Below the pieces are notes generated by a model, which ran no database searches, was not told the origin of the DNA, and was given only the letters and a program-made list of their open reading frames with translations. A stretch of DNA of 64,000 nt from NCBI GenBank assembly GCA_937899835.1, contig CALCCE010000264.1, positions 1-64,000 on the forward strand, given 5' to 3'. Positions 1 through 9,452 of the stretch are shown in pieces (within the stretch, counting starts at the first letter, position 1; each line of letters opens with the position of its first letter). The position numbers and the translations under genes were made by a program. Source of the stretch: an uncultured Flavobacteriales bacterium (GTDB lineage: Bacteria; Bacteroidota; Bacteroidia; Flavobacteriales_G; Salibacteraceae).

Positions 1-333
1 TGAATTGTAATGGGCGCGTTCCCTGATTTTACGCAACGGTTTTTTCTAGGAGCATCGGCTGTGAGCAGTTCGGCTGTTCTCCTCCCGCTGTATTGAATTG
101 AAAGTGTTGCGTGCCCTTTTTTGACGCAACGGTTTCGTGGGCTCCATTGCTCCTTCACGAGAGCTACCATTACAGAATTCTATTATAGATAAGCAAACAA
201 CAACAATACAGCCGTTCACCAAGTGGTTGCCAGTGCACCCGTTGGCTGCTGGGATTCTACCGTTCCCGAATTGCTCCTTTGCATCAAGCGGATGATGCTA
301 TAATTTGAGTTTGCATTAACCGAATCCTCCAAG
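1..333. other. Gene-free left end with imperfect repeat and hairpins
   Basis: No credible reading frame is present. Two imperfect 42-base copies lie 93 bases apart (1-42 and 94-135): TGAATTG and ACGCAACGGTTT are identical in both and about 33 of 42 positions agree. Copy 2 contains a perfect 7-base inverted repeat, GTTGCGT (106-112) with ACGCAAC (124-130); copy 1 keeps only the inner four pairs. A separate hairpin with a TTCGG loop spans 63-79. The stretch may be the 3' end of an unseen upstream transcript plus the upstream region of the gene at 334. Confidence 0.5.
278..307 (+). promoter_or_regulatory. Candidate Bacteroidota promoter for the T9SS propeller gene
   Basis: TTTG at 278-281 is followed after 17 bases by TATAATTTG at 299-307. 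This resembles the Bacteroidota -33/-7 pattern (TTTG, then TAnnTTTG) with one extra base inside the -7 box. It ends 26 bases before the ATG at 334. Confidence 0.45.
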
Positions 334-3300
334 ATGAAAAGAATTATACCCCTGATTGGCCTTCCCCTAATAGGTTTAGGAATTTTAGGCCTTTTCCAAA
401 TGGTAGGTCCCAACACTACCCAACCTGTTTATTCCACTTTAGCGTCTTCCGATACCGATGATCGAGCTCAGATATGGAATGAGGCGCGAGAGCATTACCA
501 AGAATTGCGCAAGAATTTTCAAACCCAATCCTTTCAACCCAATGACATTCGAGAAGCGGCAAAAGCAGTTGGTCAGATGGCAAGTAGTCGCTCCCTTGGA
601 GTAGACTGGACCGAGATGGGGCCAGATAATATTGGAGGAAGAACACGTGCGCTACTGATTGATCAAAACAACAGCAACCGGGTGTATGCCGGAGGCGTGA
701 GTGGTGGTTTGTTCGTGTCTGATAACGGTGGAGGCACCTGGACTTATAACTGGGAAATCGCTGCGAATCATGTCATTTCCAGTATGTGGCAAATGCCCAA
801 CGGAGACCTTTACTTGGGAACCGGGAATACGTTTGAAGGTTTCGGGTCGGTATTGTTTCCCGGAACTGGCATTTACAAGTCCGTTGACGGTGGTACCTCA
901 TTCAACCTGCTAAGCAGCACAGAACCCATTACTATTAGTACTACTGCCGATTGGTCAGCAGTGAACAAACTGATTGGGTTACCCGGCCAATCGAATTATA
1001 TTTTCGCGGGCACCAACCGAGGCTTAAAAGTAAGCGCTGATGGAGGACAGACCTGGTCGGATGGTTTGAAGGTAAATAACTGCCAACTCAATGCGCCAGG
1101 ACAAGTCCAAGACCTGGAAATCACCGACGACGGCCGTTTGTTTGTTGTCTTTCCCAACGGGGTGTATGCTTCGGATACGCCTACTGATCCTTGTTCTTTT
1201 CAAGCCGTTACTAACGGAATTCCAAGTTCCACTTGGGGCAGAATGGAAATTGCCATTGCCCCCAGCGACAATAACATCATGTACGCGCTGACGTGCAACG
1301 CATTTAATCAGGATTTTTCTGATCTATTGGTATCGTATGACAAAGGGAGCTCTTGGGCTCCACTCTCACCGGGGCCCGATCTTGCCAGCCCCGATTTTGA
1401 TCTTTTTGGAGCGGCCAATCCCGTGACGGGAAATGGCCAGGGAATCTACGACATGGCCATTGCGGTAGATCCGATTGACCCCGGAAGAATGTTCATCGCA
1501 GGGGTGCAAATGCACCGTTTCGATGGCAATTGGACCCAAGCTTCTACAGAAGCTTTTGACAACAGTTATCCATCCTATTATGTCCATGCCGATAAGCATA
1601 GCATTGTTTTCGATCCGAACAACGCTCAGGTGATGTACATTGCTACCGACGGTGGAGTGTTTAAATCTACTGACCGTGGAAACACCTTTTTTGCGGCCAA
1701 CCGCGGTTTCCGAATTACCCAATATTACGGCATCGGGTTCAACACCGCTGGCGTAGTGATCGGCGGCACGCAAGATAATGGTACGCTTGAAATCGATCCT
1801 CGCAACACTCCGTTGTCCAACGATGCTGTTCAGGTATTGGGTGGAGATGGTTTTGACTGTGATTTTTCTCAGGTTACAGGTGCTTCTTTTGCCTCCATTT
1901 ATTTTGGGGGAGTATCGCGCGATAATGGTGTTAGCGGTATGTCTCCTATTGTTGAGAATGCCGGTGGGCCGTTCTTTACTGCTTTGCGTTTGTGGGAAAA
2001 TCCACAAGACTCTACCAGCAAAGATTCTGTCGAATATGCCGTAGGGGAAGACAATGTAGGGGTTGGAACCGGAGATGCTGTTCGGCGAAACTTTCAAGGT
2101 ACCATTACTCCAATTCAACAGGCTGGTGAAGTAGTGAAGAATACCCTGCGTATTAAAGCGGGAAATCAGGTGCTTCGCGATAGTGACGGCAACGGCATCA
2201 TTGACCCGGGAAGTGATGGAACCGGCACGGTAACTTATGCCACGAATGGTTCAGCCATCTTTGATGTTACTTTTGATCAGGCACCAGCCTCCAACCTTCG
2301 GATTGAAGCTTTGTTCAACGTTCATTTTGAGCCGGGCGATGTATTGAACTTCTTTTCGGAAACTGCGCGTATTCCAATTGTAGGGACAGTAGTGACACCT
2401 TTGGATTCGGGGGATACTTTTCGGGTGCAAGACCCCATGCAATCGCTGTTGGCGATGAGTGTGGGTTCAGGAATTGCCATTACCAGAGATGGATTGCGTT
2501 TCGGTAAGCTTCCGGAGTGGATGTTCCTAAACTTTTTCGGTGCTCAGGGAGCTACTTGCTTTGAGTTCACCGATGATGGAAACCATTTGTTTGTAGGTAC
2601 TCAAACCGGGAACGTATATCGTTTCTCCGGCTTGAACAACCTCTATACTCAAGACGATGTTTCTACCCAAGTAACAACTACAGTGATACTTACTGCGAAT
2701 GGTCAGCGCGTGACGGGCATAGCGCTTGACCCAGCGGATCAAAACCGGCTGGTGGCCACCCTATCCACCTACAATGCCAATGGAAATGTGGCGTTGCTCA
2801 CTGATGCCATCACCCGTACTTCGGCGGTAGCTGCAAATGCCACACTGGTGCATCACAATTTGCCTAAGATTCCGGTTTATGATGCGGAATTTATCCGCGA
2901 TTATCCAGGTCTGGTTTTAATTGGCACCGATTTCGGCATCTTTTCCATTGCTGATATAACTGATTCTGGCGCAGTGTGGCAATTAGAAAATGGCAGCTTG
3001 CCGGCCTGCCCGGTATACGACATCCGGCAACAGCGCTTGGACTATACCCGTGCTAGCAATCATGGGGTAATTTACCTTGGAACGCATGGTCGTGGTATTT
3101 GGCGTTCGGGCTACTTTGTGAGCACACCTGAATACCCAGACCTGACCCAGGCGGAAACTCCGGAAGCGGAACTTACTGTGTTTCCCAACCCCATGCGAGA
3201 AGAAGGTTTCGTACGCTTCCATCTCTCTAAAGCACAACGTGTAAATCTTGCTATGTATGACCTACAAGGCAAACAGGTACGCGTTTGGGAAGCGGGGGCT

Positions 3301-3417
3301 TTAGCGCCTGGAGAAAACAACTTGCCGTTGCCCATTCAGGAACTGGCTCCCGGAACTTATGTCTTGTCTTTGGCTGGTGAAGGATGGCAAGAAACACAAA
3401 AACTTATGATCTATTAA
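334..3417 (+). CDS. T9SS-sorted secreted beta-propeller (BNR/Asp-box) protein
   Basis: A 1027-residue exported protein. The first 25 residues form a hydrophobic export segment. From about residue 95 to 500 there are several Asp-box motifs (SDNGGGTW, SADGGQTW, SYDKGSSW, STDRGNTF), typical of sialidase/sortilin-like beta-propellers. The middle section (about 600-750) is not recognisable. The last 80 residues form a T9SS type A sorting domain (VFPNP near its start, an LYDLQGK-like strand, GTYVLSL near the end), so the protein should cross the outer membrane through T9SS. Its substrate is unknown; catalytic sialidase residues were not identified, so an adhesive or structural role is equally possible. 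A terminator follows at 3447. Confidence 0.85.
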   Translation: MKRIIPLIGLPLIGLGILGLFQMVGPNTTQPVYSTLASSDTDDRAQIWNEAREHYQELRKNFQTQSFQPNDIREAAKAVGQMASSRSLGVDWTEMGPDNIGGRTRALLIDQNNSNRVYAGGVSGGLFVSDNGGGTWTYNWEIAANHVISSMWQMPNGDLYLGTGNTFEGFGSVLFPGTGIYKSVDGGTSFNLLSSTEPITISTTADWSAVNKLIGLPGQSNYIFAGTNRGLKVSADGGQTWSDGLKVNNCQLNAPGQVQDLEITDDGRLFVVFPNGVYASDTPTDPCSFQAVTNGIPSSTWGRMEIAIAPSDNNIMYALTCNAFNQDFSDLLVSYDKGSSWAPLSPGPDLASPDFDLFGAANPVTGNGQGIYDMAIAVDPIDPGRMFIAGVQMHRFDGNWTQASTEAFDNSYPSYYVHADKHSIVFDPNNAQVMYIATDGGVFKSTDRGNTFFAANRGFRITQYYGIGFNTAGVVIGGTQDNGTLEIDPRNTPLSNDAVQVLGGDGFDCDFSQVTGASFASIYFGGVSRDNGVSGMSPIVENAGGPFFTALRLWENPQDSTSKDSVEYAVGEDNVGVGTGDAVRRNFQGTITPIQQAGEVVKNTLRIKAGNQVLRDSDGNGIIDPGSDGTGTVTYATNGSAIFDVTFDQAPASNLRIEALFNVHFEPGDVLNFFSETARIPIVGTVVTPLDSGDTFRVQDPMQSLLAMSVGSGIAITRDGLRFGKLPEWMFLNFFGAQGATCFEFTDDGNHLFVGTQTGNVYRFSGLNNLYTQDDVSTQVTTTVILTANGQRVTGIALDPADQNRLVATLSTYNANGNVALLTDAITRTSAVAANATLVHHNLPKIPVYDAEFIRDYPGLVLIGTDFGIFSIADITDSGAVWQLENGSLPACPVYDIRQQRLDYTRASNHGVIYLGTHGRGIWRSGYFVSTPEYPDLTQAETPEAELTVFPNPMREEGFVRFHLSKAQRVNLAMYDLQGKQVRVWEAGALAPGENNLPLPIQELAPGTYVLSLAGEGWQETQKLMIY

Positions 3418-3446
3418 AAAGAGGGAGGTTTGAGCCCCGCCCTCGA

Positions 3447-3472
3447 AGGCTCCCGATAGGGGGCCTTTTTTT
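3447..3472 (+). terminator. Rho-independent terminator
   Basis: An 8-base stem (3447-3454 with 3459-3466, one G-T pair) with a GATA loop is followed by a run of T. It lies 30 bases after the stop of the T9SS propeller gene. Confidence 0.8.
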
Positions 3473-3494
3473 ATGCCTGTGATTTTGGTGTGGC

Positions 3495-3502
3495 TATCTT
3501 TG
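3495..3502 (+). promoter_or_regulatory. -7 box for gap (TATCTTTG)
   Basis: TATCTTTG matches TAnnTTTG and ends 20 bases before the ATG at 3523. It lies downstream of the in-frame GTG at 3490, so a transcript from here could only use 3523. No convincing -33 TTTG was seen. Confidence 0.5.
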
Positions 3503-3522
3503 TAGCCACTAATACGCATTTC

Positions 3523-4527
3523 ATGGGAAAAATTAGGGTAGGAATCAATGGCTTTGGCCGCATTGGGCGAGTAGTGCTTCGGGTATTGAGCGAAAGGCCC
3601 GGCGTTGAAGTCGTAGCTGTGAATGATTTGAGTGATGCAGCTACGTTAGCGCATTTGTTTCAATACGATTCGGTGCACCGTACTTTTCAAGGAACGGTAG
3701 CGGTGGAAGCGGACCGCATCCGGGTGAATGAACATTGGATCAAAGTGCTGAGTGAGCCAGAACCTCAAAATTTACCTTGGGGAGAGCTCGGTGTCGATTT
3801 AGTAATCGAGGCCACTGGGCGGTTCAAGACCTCGGAGCAAGCCCAGGGGCACTTAGCGGCTGGCGCTAAAAAAGTGATCATCAGTGCTCCTCCTGGAGAC
3901 GATACCGTACCAACAGTAGTGTTGGGCGTCAACGATCATCTGGTGGACTTAGAAGCCCCCATTATCTCCAATGCCTCCTGTACGACCAATTCAGCGGCTC
4001 CCATGATCCATTTGCTCAACGGACTCGCGGATATTGAGGATGTATACATTACCACCGTTCACTCGTTTACTACCGACCAAAAGCTACACGATGCTCCCCA
4101 CCGTGATTTGCGCAGGGCGCGCAGTGCACCTCAGTCGATTGTGCCTACCACTACGGGGGCAGCCAAGGCTTTGACCAAGGTTTTCCCAGCTTTAGAAGGA
4201 CGCATTGGTGGGGCTGGCATTCGGGTGCCAGTACCCAACGGTTCGCTCACCGACCTTACTTGCATGGTCAAAAAGAAGGTGACCATTGAAGAGGTAAACT
4301 CCGTTTTTGAAACTGCTTCTCAGGGAGCTTTTCAAGGCATCCTGCAATACATCAATATTCCGCTGGTTTCGGTGGACATCCTGGGCAATCCACACTCCTG
4401 CGTGTTCGATTCTCAGTTGACCTCGGTGTTGGGCAAGATGGTGAAAATTGTAGGTTGGTACGACAATGAAATGGGTTACTCCAACCGCCTTGCCGATTTG
4501 ATAGAGCGCTTGGGACCCTCGCTTTAA
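3523..4527 (+). CDS. gap: Type I glyceraldehyde-3-phosphate dehydrogenase
   Basis: Converts glyceraldehyde-3-phosphate, phosphate and NAD(P)+ to 1,3-bisphosphoglycerate in glycolysis or the reverse in gluconeogenesis. The 334-residue length is normal. The N-terminus carries the Rossmann motif GINGFGRIGR, the middle holds the active-site SNASCTTNS with its catalytic Cys, and the C-terminus has WYDNEMGYSNR. An upstream in-frame GTG at 3490 is rejected because the family starts just before the Rossmann motif and the likely -7 box lies between the two. The stop overlaps the stop of convergent lpxH by 4 bases. Confidence 0.96.
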   Translation: MGKIRVGINGFGRIGRVVLRVLSERPGVEVVAVNDLSDAATLAHLFQYDSVHRTFQGTVAVEADRIRVNEHWIKVLSEPEPQNLPWGELGVDLVIEATGRFKTSEQAQGHLAAGAKKVIISAPPGDDTVPTVVLGVNDHLVDLEAPIISNASCTTNSAAPMIHLLNGLADIEDVYITTVHSFTTDQKLHDAPHRDLRRARSAPQSIVPTTTGAAKALTKVFPALEGRIGGAGIRVPVPNGSLTDLTCMVKKKVTIEEVNSVFETASQGAFQGILQYINIPLVSVDILGNPHSCVFDSQLTSVLGKMVKIVGWYDNEMGYSNRLADLIERLGPSL

Positions 4528-5276
4528 TCCTCGAATTTTTTCAACGTCAGTTGCTGGCCGTCAAAAACCGCATAGGTGCAATGGTATACCCATTCGCCCA
4601 GGTTGATGTAGCGTGATTTGTCGCCTACCGGAAGGTCCAGCGGCAGGTGGCGGTGTCCAAAGATGAAGTTGTCGTAGTGATTGGATTGCAGCACTTCTTT
4701 GCAGTATTGAACCAACCACTCATTGTCTTCTCCCAGAAAAATTTCGTCGTCTTTCATGCCAGCAATTCGGCTCCGACGGCTGGAATAGCTGGCTAACCAC
4801 ACTCCAAAATTGGGGTGGAGTCGCGCAAACAACCACTGGCAAATTGGACTTTGAAATATTTTTTTGATGACCTTGTAGCCGTGGTCGCCTGGGCCCAGGC
4901 CATCGCCGTGGCCAATGTAAAACGACTGTTGGTTGAAGGTGCGGGTGATGGGTTTGCGGTGCAGCTGTACGCCAATTTCCGAGGGGAGATAATCAAAAAT
5001 CCACATGTCGTGGTTCCCGGTAAACAAGTGTACCGGGATGCCGGCATCGGTGATGGAGGCAATTTTGCCAAGCAGGCGCACAAATCCACGCGGCACCACT
5101 GTTTTATACTCGAACCAAAAATCGAATACATCGCCCACCAGAAATATTTCGGCAGCATCCTTTTCAGCCATTTCTAACCAGCGGATGATCTTTCGTTCCC
5201 GCTCTAAGCTGGCTTCTCGGTTCGGAACTCCCAAATGGAAGTCGGATGCAAAATATATACGCTCGCCTGGTTTCAA
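4524..5276 (-). CDS. lpxH: UDP-2,3-diacylglucosamine diphosphatase (LpxH-type)
   Basis: Calcineurin-like metallophosphoesterase that hydrolyses UDP-2,3-diacylglucosamine to lipid X, the fourth step of lipid A synthesis, at the inner membrane. Metal-binding blocks are visible in order: SDFHLG near residue 10, GDVFDFW near 48, GNHD near 87, GHGDG near 123 and GHRH near 208. At 250 residues it is of usual length. The only start at the conserved position is TTG (5274-5276), three bases after the stop of the M1 peptidase gene, so translation is probably coupled. It is the last gene of a run that begins with lpxK. Confidence 0.88.
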   Translation of the reverse strand: MKPGERIYFASDFHLGVPNREASLERERKIIRWLEMAEKDAAEIFLVGDVFDFWFEYKTVVPRGFVRLLGKIASITDAGIPVHLFTGNHDMWIFDYLPSEIGVQLHRKPITRTFNQQSFYIGHGDGLGPGDHGYKVIKKIFQSPICQWLFARLHPNFGVWLASYSSRRSRIAGMKDDEIFLGEDNEWLVQYCKEVLQSNHYDNFIFGHRHLPLDLPVGDKSRYINLGEWVYHCTYAVFDGQQLTLKKFED

Positions 5277-5279
5277 ACT

Positions 5280-8200
5280 TTACAGTTCAAACTGCTCGGC
5301 AAATTTAAAAGGATTTAGCCGTTCAAGGTGCAGGGTGAATCGAATTCGTTCACCAAAGCTAATGTCTTGATTTTCAAAATAGTCACTGATATCACTGGAA
5401 TAAACCAACGGGAAGTAGACTTCGAAAATGCCTTTCACTACCGGAATGTGCACGCCAGCATCAAAGAGAATAGAATCGGCAAAACCTCCTCCAAAGTCGG
5501 AGGTAGCTACTGCATCCGCGAATACCCCAATGGGCAAAACAGTAATGGCAGGGAGGTCGGCCTTGAGGTTGAGCGCTACCATGGTGTTGTTGGCACCACC
5601 GGGCAGGGGTGCTTTGAGTGCACCGTGCGTTTCGGCGAACTGCCTTGAAAGCAAAGAACTGGTTTGTCCACGGTCGAAAAACAGGTGCTCATACGTATAG
5701 TCGAACAGGTTGTCTTGACCGCTGGTGCGCCACATGGCCAACACGCCACTCGGCCGATTTTCGAAAAATTTACCTGCAAAAAGGCGAATGTCAAGGCCAC
5801 CATTCTTTTTGTTGGGGAGGTAAGACCACCGGTAGGTGGCTTCGATCGATGCGTTTTGAAAGTCTTCATGCCCTTGTGCATTGAGCACCACTCCGAATGG
5901 GTTGAGCGTACGCTCGTTGGAAAATTGATACCGAAATTCGTAGAAGTAATCTTCTGTATTCGAAGAAAGGGTAAGGTTATCTGTATTCCTTTCAGCATCG
6001 GTGTGTAGGTAAATACCCCGCAACCGAATGCTTTGGTTGATCGGACTTCGAGGCTCCGGCCTTTTGAGGTTCACTTCCAACTCCGGTACTACCCGATCGT
6101 AGAGTTGCTCAAAAGTTGAATTTCGAAAGCCATGGAACCGCTTGCCGTGTACCCGAAGCGCCACTTTTTGGGCCCAAGTGGGATACATGTTGTAGGCCAC
6201 TTGCCCGGTGCCCACAATGTTTTCGCCACCAAAGCTGTACATCGGCACCAATACAAACTGAAAATTCTGTTCCGGCACTACGTTGTTGTAGAGGCCGATG
6301 CCGAGCATGGTTTTATCGTGGTTGTTCCAGGCGATGGCTGGTGACCAAAAAAGCTGGGTTTTGTTTGGGTTTTCGGCCGACCCAAAGAATTGCAATTTAA
6401 AAGGCTCTACTTTTTTCAGCAAGCCGTGCGCCCGCATGGTGTTGTTTCGCCTTCGGTATTCGGGTATCCGCCGGTCCGAATCAATTTTAAATAGCGTGTA
6501 GTCTGCATCGGGAAAAAGAAGACTTTGCTTTCCTTCAAACCCAGTGACCCATTGGGTGACCGTATCTTTTTCGGTAATCGCCGAAACCGCTATCGGACCT
6601 GCGAGTTGGCCTTTGTTTTTTACTTCTATTTTCCAGTCACCACCGTCTTGCTTGGGGGCTTTCACACCATTGAGTTTGTAGTCTACTTTTTGCGTAGTAG
6701 CCAGCATTTCGTCGAAAAACCAATCCAGGTTTTTTCCGGTTTCGGCTTCCAGCACGGCCTTCAAATCGTTGGGCTGCGGGTGTTTGTACTTCCATTTTTC
6801 GAAGTAGGCCATCATGGCCCGATCGAATTCCTCCTGGCCCAGGTAGCTTGCCAGATAGCCAAAGCTAAGCCCCGTTTTGCTGTAAGTTACTGCTCCATAA
6901 TTGAACAACGTCATGTCCGCTGAAGCAGTGGTGATTGGCTGATCGAGGTTTCGACGAGCATTGAGCAGGTAGCTGAGGTAGCTTTGCCCGCGGTAGCCAT
7001 AGTGGCCTAAGTCAAACTGTTTGGAAAGGATTGATGCCTCATTAAGTCCCAGTAGCCCCGAATTGGGATGTTTGAGTTCAATGTAGCGTATTTCATTGTA
7101 GGTGTTGATGCCCTCGTCCATCCAGGGATGGTCCCGTTCATTCGAGCCGAGAATACCGTAGAACCAGTTGTGCCCCACTTCGTGCACGATGACCACCTCC
7201 AGGAAAAAGGGAGTAGTAGATTCGCCAATCACCGTGATGTTTGGATACTCCATCCCGGCCCCCGCACTCAAGGCACTTTCAACCGCCGTCATTTGGTTGT
7301 AGGGGTAGTCGCCGTTCCACAAAGAGTAATAGTAAATCCCGTTGTTGATGTATTCGTTAGCCCTCGTCCAAAGGTTAGCTTCCAGGTTGGTAAAAAGCGC
7401 CCAGGTCGTTACCTCACGGCCCGAATGGGGCAGCTTTATCGTGTCTTTCAACACGTGGAAACGCTTGTCGGCAAACCAGGCAAAGTCGTGTACATTTTTT
7501 TGGGTGAAGCGGATGGTTTTCTGCTCCTTGCTCGATTCGGGAAACGACAAATCATTCAAATCAAACTCTTTGGTACGGCTGGTGAGCAGCGCACGTTTGT
7601 TCATCCATTCGATTTCCGACTTGGTTTGCAGGTCGCCGGTGGCACCTACTACATAGTTTTTGGGCAGCGTAATGGTCACATCGAACGACCCGAATTCCGA
7701 GTAAAATTCCCCTTGATTCAGGTAAGGCATGGCATGCCAGCCGTCTTTATCGTAAACCGCTGGCTTGGGGTACCATTGGGTAACCTGGTAGGCCTGCTCC
7801 TCATGGCCCAAGCGAGAGAATTGTCCGTCGGGGATTTTCACCATGAAAGGCGTATTCATTGTGATACTTTCTCCAGGCCTTAAAGGCGAATTGAGTACGA
7901 GCCGGGCAATGTCGATGTGCTTAGGATCGGGCTCCAGTTTCAAGGCCACTCCCTTCGATTTAAAATCGAGGTTGGTGATAAACCCCCGAGCCGATTCGGT
8001 GGCATAATGAAAATCGATTTCCCCGTTTTCTAAAAACTGTTTGGCCAGAGCCGTCTCGGTATTTTTGTAGGCATTGGGCCACAGGTGAAAGTAGATTTCA
8101 TTGAGGGTGTTGGGAGAATTGTTGGTGTAGGTAAGGGTTAGCTTACCGTCAAGGGTATGGGTCTCATCGTTAAGGCTCACCTCAATAACATAGTCAACCT

Positions 8201-8288
8201 CCTGTTGAAAATAGGATTGGCCAGAAACGAAAAATGCGCTGCTGAGCAAGATGAAGCTCAACAGCGCGTTTGCAAAAATTTTCAGCAC
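5280..8288 (-). CDS. Secreted M1 family metallopeptidase
   Basis: A 1002-residue gluzincin with an N-terminal signal peptide ending near SGQS (residue 24). The catalytic centre is complete: HEVGH followed after 18 residues by the zinc-ligand Glu in WMDEG. GAGMEYPN, about 30 residues upstream, is the counterpart of the M1 GAMEN exopeptidase motif. A long C-terminal half (after about residue 600) is rich in beta strands and aromatic residues and may be a membrane-associated domain; I do not recognise it. The likely role is peptide digestion in the periplasm or at the surface. Neighbours are lpxH, 3 bases downstream, and a TlpA lipoprotein, 16 bases upstream. Confidence 0.87.
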   Translation of the reverse strand: MLKIFANALLSFILLSSAFFVSGQSYFQQEVDYVIEVSLNDETHTLDGKLTLTYTNNSPNTLNEIYFHLWPNAYKNTETALAKQFLENGEIDFHYATESARGFITNLDFKSKGVALKLEPDPKHIDIARLVLNSPLRPGESITMNTPFMVKIPDGQFSRLGHEEQAYQVTQWYPKPAVYDKDGWHAMPYLNQGEFYSEFGSFDVTITLPKNYVVGATGDLQTKSEIEWMNKRALLTSRTKEFDLNDLSFPESSKEQKTIRFTQKNVHDFAWFADKRFHVLKDTIKLPHSGREVTTWALFTNLEANLWTRANEYINNGIYYYSLWNGDYPYNQMTAVESALSAGAGMEYPNITVIGESTTPFFLEVVIVHEVGHNWFYGILGSNERDHPWMDEGINTYNEIRYIELKHPNSGLLGLNEASILSKQFDLGHYGYRGQSYLSYLLNARRNLDQPITTASADMTLFNYGAVTYSKTGLSFGYLASYLGQEEFDRAMMAYFEKWKYKHPQPNDLKAVLEAETGKNLDWFFDEMLATTQKVDYKLNGVKAPKQDGGDWKIEVKNKGQLAGPIAVSAITEKDTVTQWVTGFEGKQSLLFPDADYTLFKIDSDRRIPEYRRRNNTMRAHGLLKKVEPFKLQFFGSAENPNKTQLFWSPAIAWNNHDKTMLGIGLYNNVVPEQNFQFVLVPMYSFGGENIVGTGQVAYNMYPTWAQKVALRVHGKRFHGFRNSTFEQLYDRVVPELEVNLKRPEPRSPINQSIRLRGIYLHTDAERNTDNLTLSSNTEDYFYEFRYQFSNERTLNPFGVVLNAQGHEDFQNASIEATYRWSYLPNKKNGGLDIRLFAGKFFENRPSGVLAMWRTSGQDNLFDYTYEHLFFDRGQTSSLLSRQFAETHGALKAPLPGGANNTMVALNLKADLPAITVLPIGVFADAVATSDFGGGFADSILFDAGVHIPVVKGIFEVYFPLVYSSDISDYFENQDISFGERIRFTLHLERLNPFKFAEQFEL

Positions 8289-8304
8289 TTAAAAATCGGT
8301 TCGA

Positions 8305-9426
8305 TTAACTTTCAAAGATTTCGGCCAGCTTGGTTTCCAGACTTGGACCGCGCAGGTTCTTACCAATAATGGTTCCGTCACGGTCAATCAGGAAAGTAAG
8401 TGGAATGCTTTTCACACCGTAAAGTGGGACAACAGACGATTGCCAGCCTTTCAAGTCACTCACGTGGCTTGGCCACGCCAACTGATCATCGATGATCGCC
8501 TTTTCCCAGGCTCCTTTTCCATCGGATTGTTGCGGCATCCCATCCAGCGAAACGCTGTAGACTTCAAATCCTTGTTCGCGGTATTGGTTGTAAAGGCGCA
8601 CCACGTTTGGATTTTCTTTGCGGCAAGGCTTGCACCAAGACGCCCAAAAATCCACCAGCACAACTTTTCCTTTCAAAGAAGAAAGGGCCAATGGTTCGCC
8701 ATCCATTTTAGGCAAGCTGATTTCAGGAGCACTGGAACCCCCTGCCAGGGCGCGCATACCATCCACCTGATTTTTCAGGTTTTTCACGTAAGGAGAGTTC
8801 GGATATTTTTCGAAGCTGGCCTGACTGACCTGATCGTAAATGGGGAAAAACTCATCGGGATTGAGGCGACTCAGGGCCGCTACCGAGGCCAAAGAGGCAG
8901 GTACACTTTCTATAAAAGTTTTGATTTGCCCCGAAATGCGCGCATTGGTCACGCTGTATTGAGCCATAGCGGTGAAGTAGCGGTTCTGATCGCCGGTTTG
9001 TTGGGCCGCTTGCAACTCTAATTGAATCGAATCCATGGGCGCTACAATCTTACTGAGCTCTTGTAGCCGTTGAGACTCTTCCGAACCCTGAATAACAAAC
9101 TGACGTTTGTCGTCGATATTTACCGTAATCACTTCTTTGGGCGAAAGAATGAGCGGCACATAGTTTTGGTTAGAAACGTTTAAGCGGTAAAAACCCGTTT
9201 GCTCCACCATCACTTGGAACGAGTAGCTTCCATCGGATCCCAATTCGGCAGTATCGAGGGCTACAGGCGCGCCAGTGGTCAATTCTTCAAGCATCATCAT
9301 CTGATTGGCAGAGGCAGCCAGTTTGCCAGAAATGGTGGTAGCTCCAGGAGGAACTTCTCCTCCACCTTTGTTGCCACAGGCGGCAACAGTGGCCGCCATC
9401 AGTAGAAAAAGAAATAGTCTATTCAT
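8305..9426 (-). CDS. TlpA-like thioredoxin lipoprotein with DUF4369-type N-terminus
   Basis: A 373-residue lipoprotein: the signal sequence ends in AACG, so the Cys near residue 17 should be lipidated. Residues about 25-230 resemble the DUF4369 domain often fused to thioredoxins in Bacteroidota. The C-terminal 140 residues are a TlpA/AhpC-type thioredoxin with WASWCKPC (CxxC active site) and the cis-Pro segment SIPLTFLIDRDG. It probably reduces disulfides in periplasmic proteins. It sits 26 bases after gatB and 16 bases before the M1 peptidase on the same transcript. Confidence 0.9.
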   Translation of the reverse strand: MNRLFLFLLMAATVAACGNKGGGEVPPGATTISGKLAASANQMMMLEELTTGAPVALDTAELGSDGSYSFQVMVEQTGFYRLNVSNQNYVPLILSPKEVITVNIDDKRQFVIQGSEESQRLQELSKIVAPMDSIQLELQAAQQTGDQNRYFTAMAQYSVTNARISGQIKTFIESVPASLASVAALSRLNPDEFFPIYDQVSQASFEKYPNSPYVKNLKNQVDGMRALAGGSSAPEISLPKMDGEPLALSSLKGKVVLVDFWASWCKPCRKENPNVVRLYNQYREQGFEVYSVSLDGMPQQSDGKGAWEKAIIDDQLAWPSHVSDLKGWQSSVVPLYGVKSIPLTFLIDRDGTIIGKNLRGPSLETKLAEIFES

Positions 9427-9452
9427 AATCGTAATGGTGTGGTTTGGGTTTT

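Noticed and set aside
1-186. The left-end repeat as part of a CRISPR array
   Set aside because: Only two imperfect copies, unequal flanks and no cas genes.
1366-2118. A 250-residue minus-strand frame inside the T9SS propeller gene
   Set aside because: Antisense to a well-supported protein, with no recognisable motifs.
3490-3522. An upstream GTG giving GAPDH eleven more residues
   Set aside because: The family starts at the Rossmann motif, and the likely -7 box lies after this GTG.
7068-7883. A 271-residue plus-strand frame inside the M1 peptidase gene
   Set aside because: Antisense shadow of a gene whose HExxH active site is intact.
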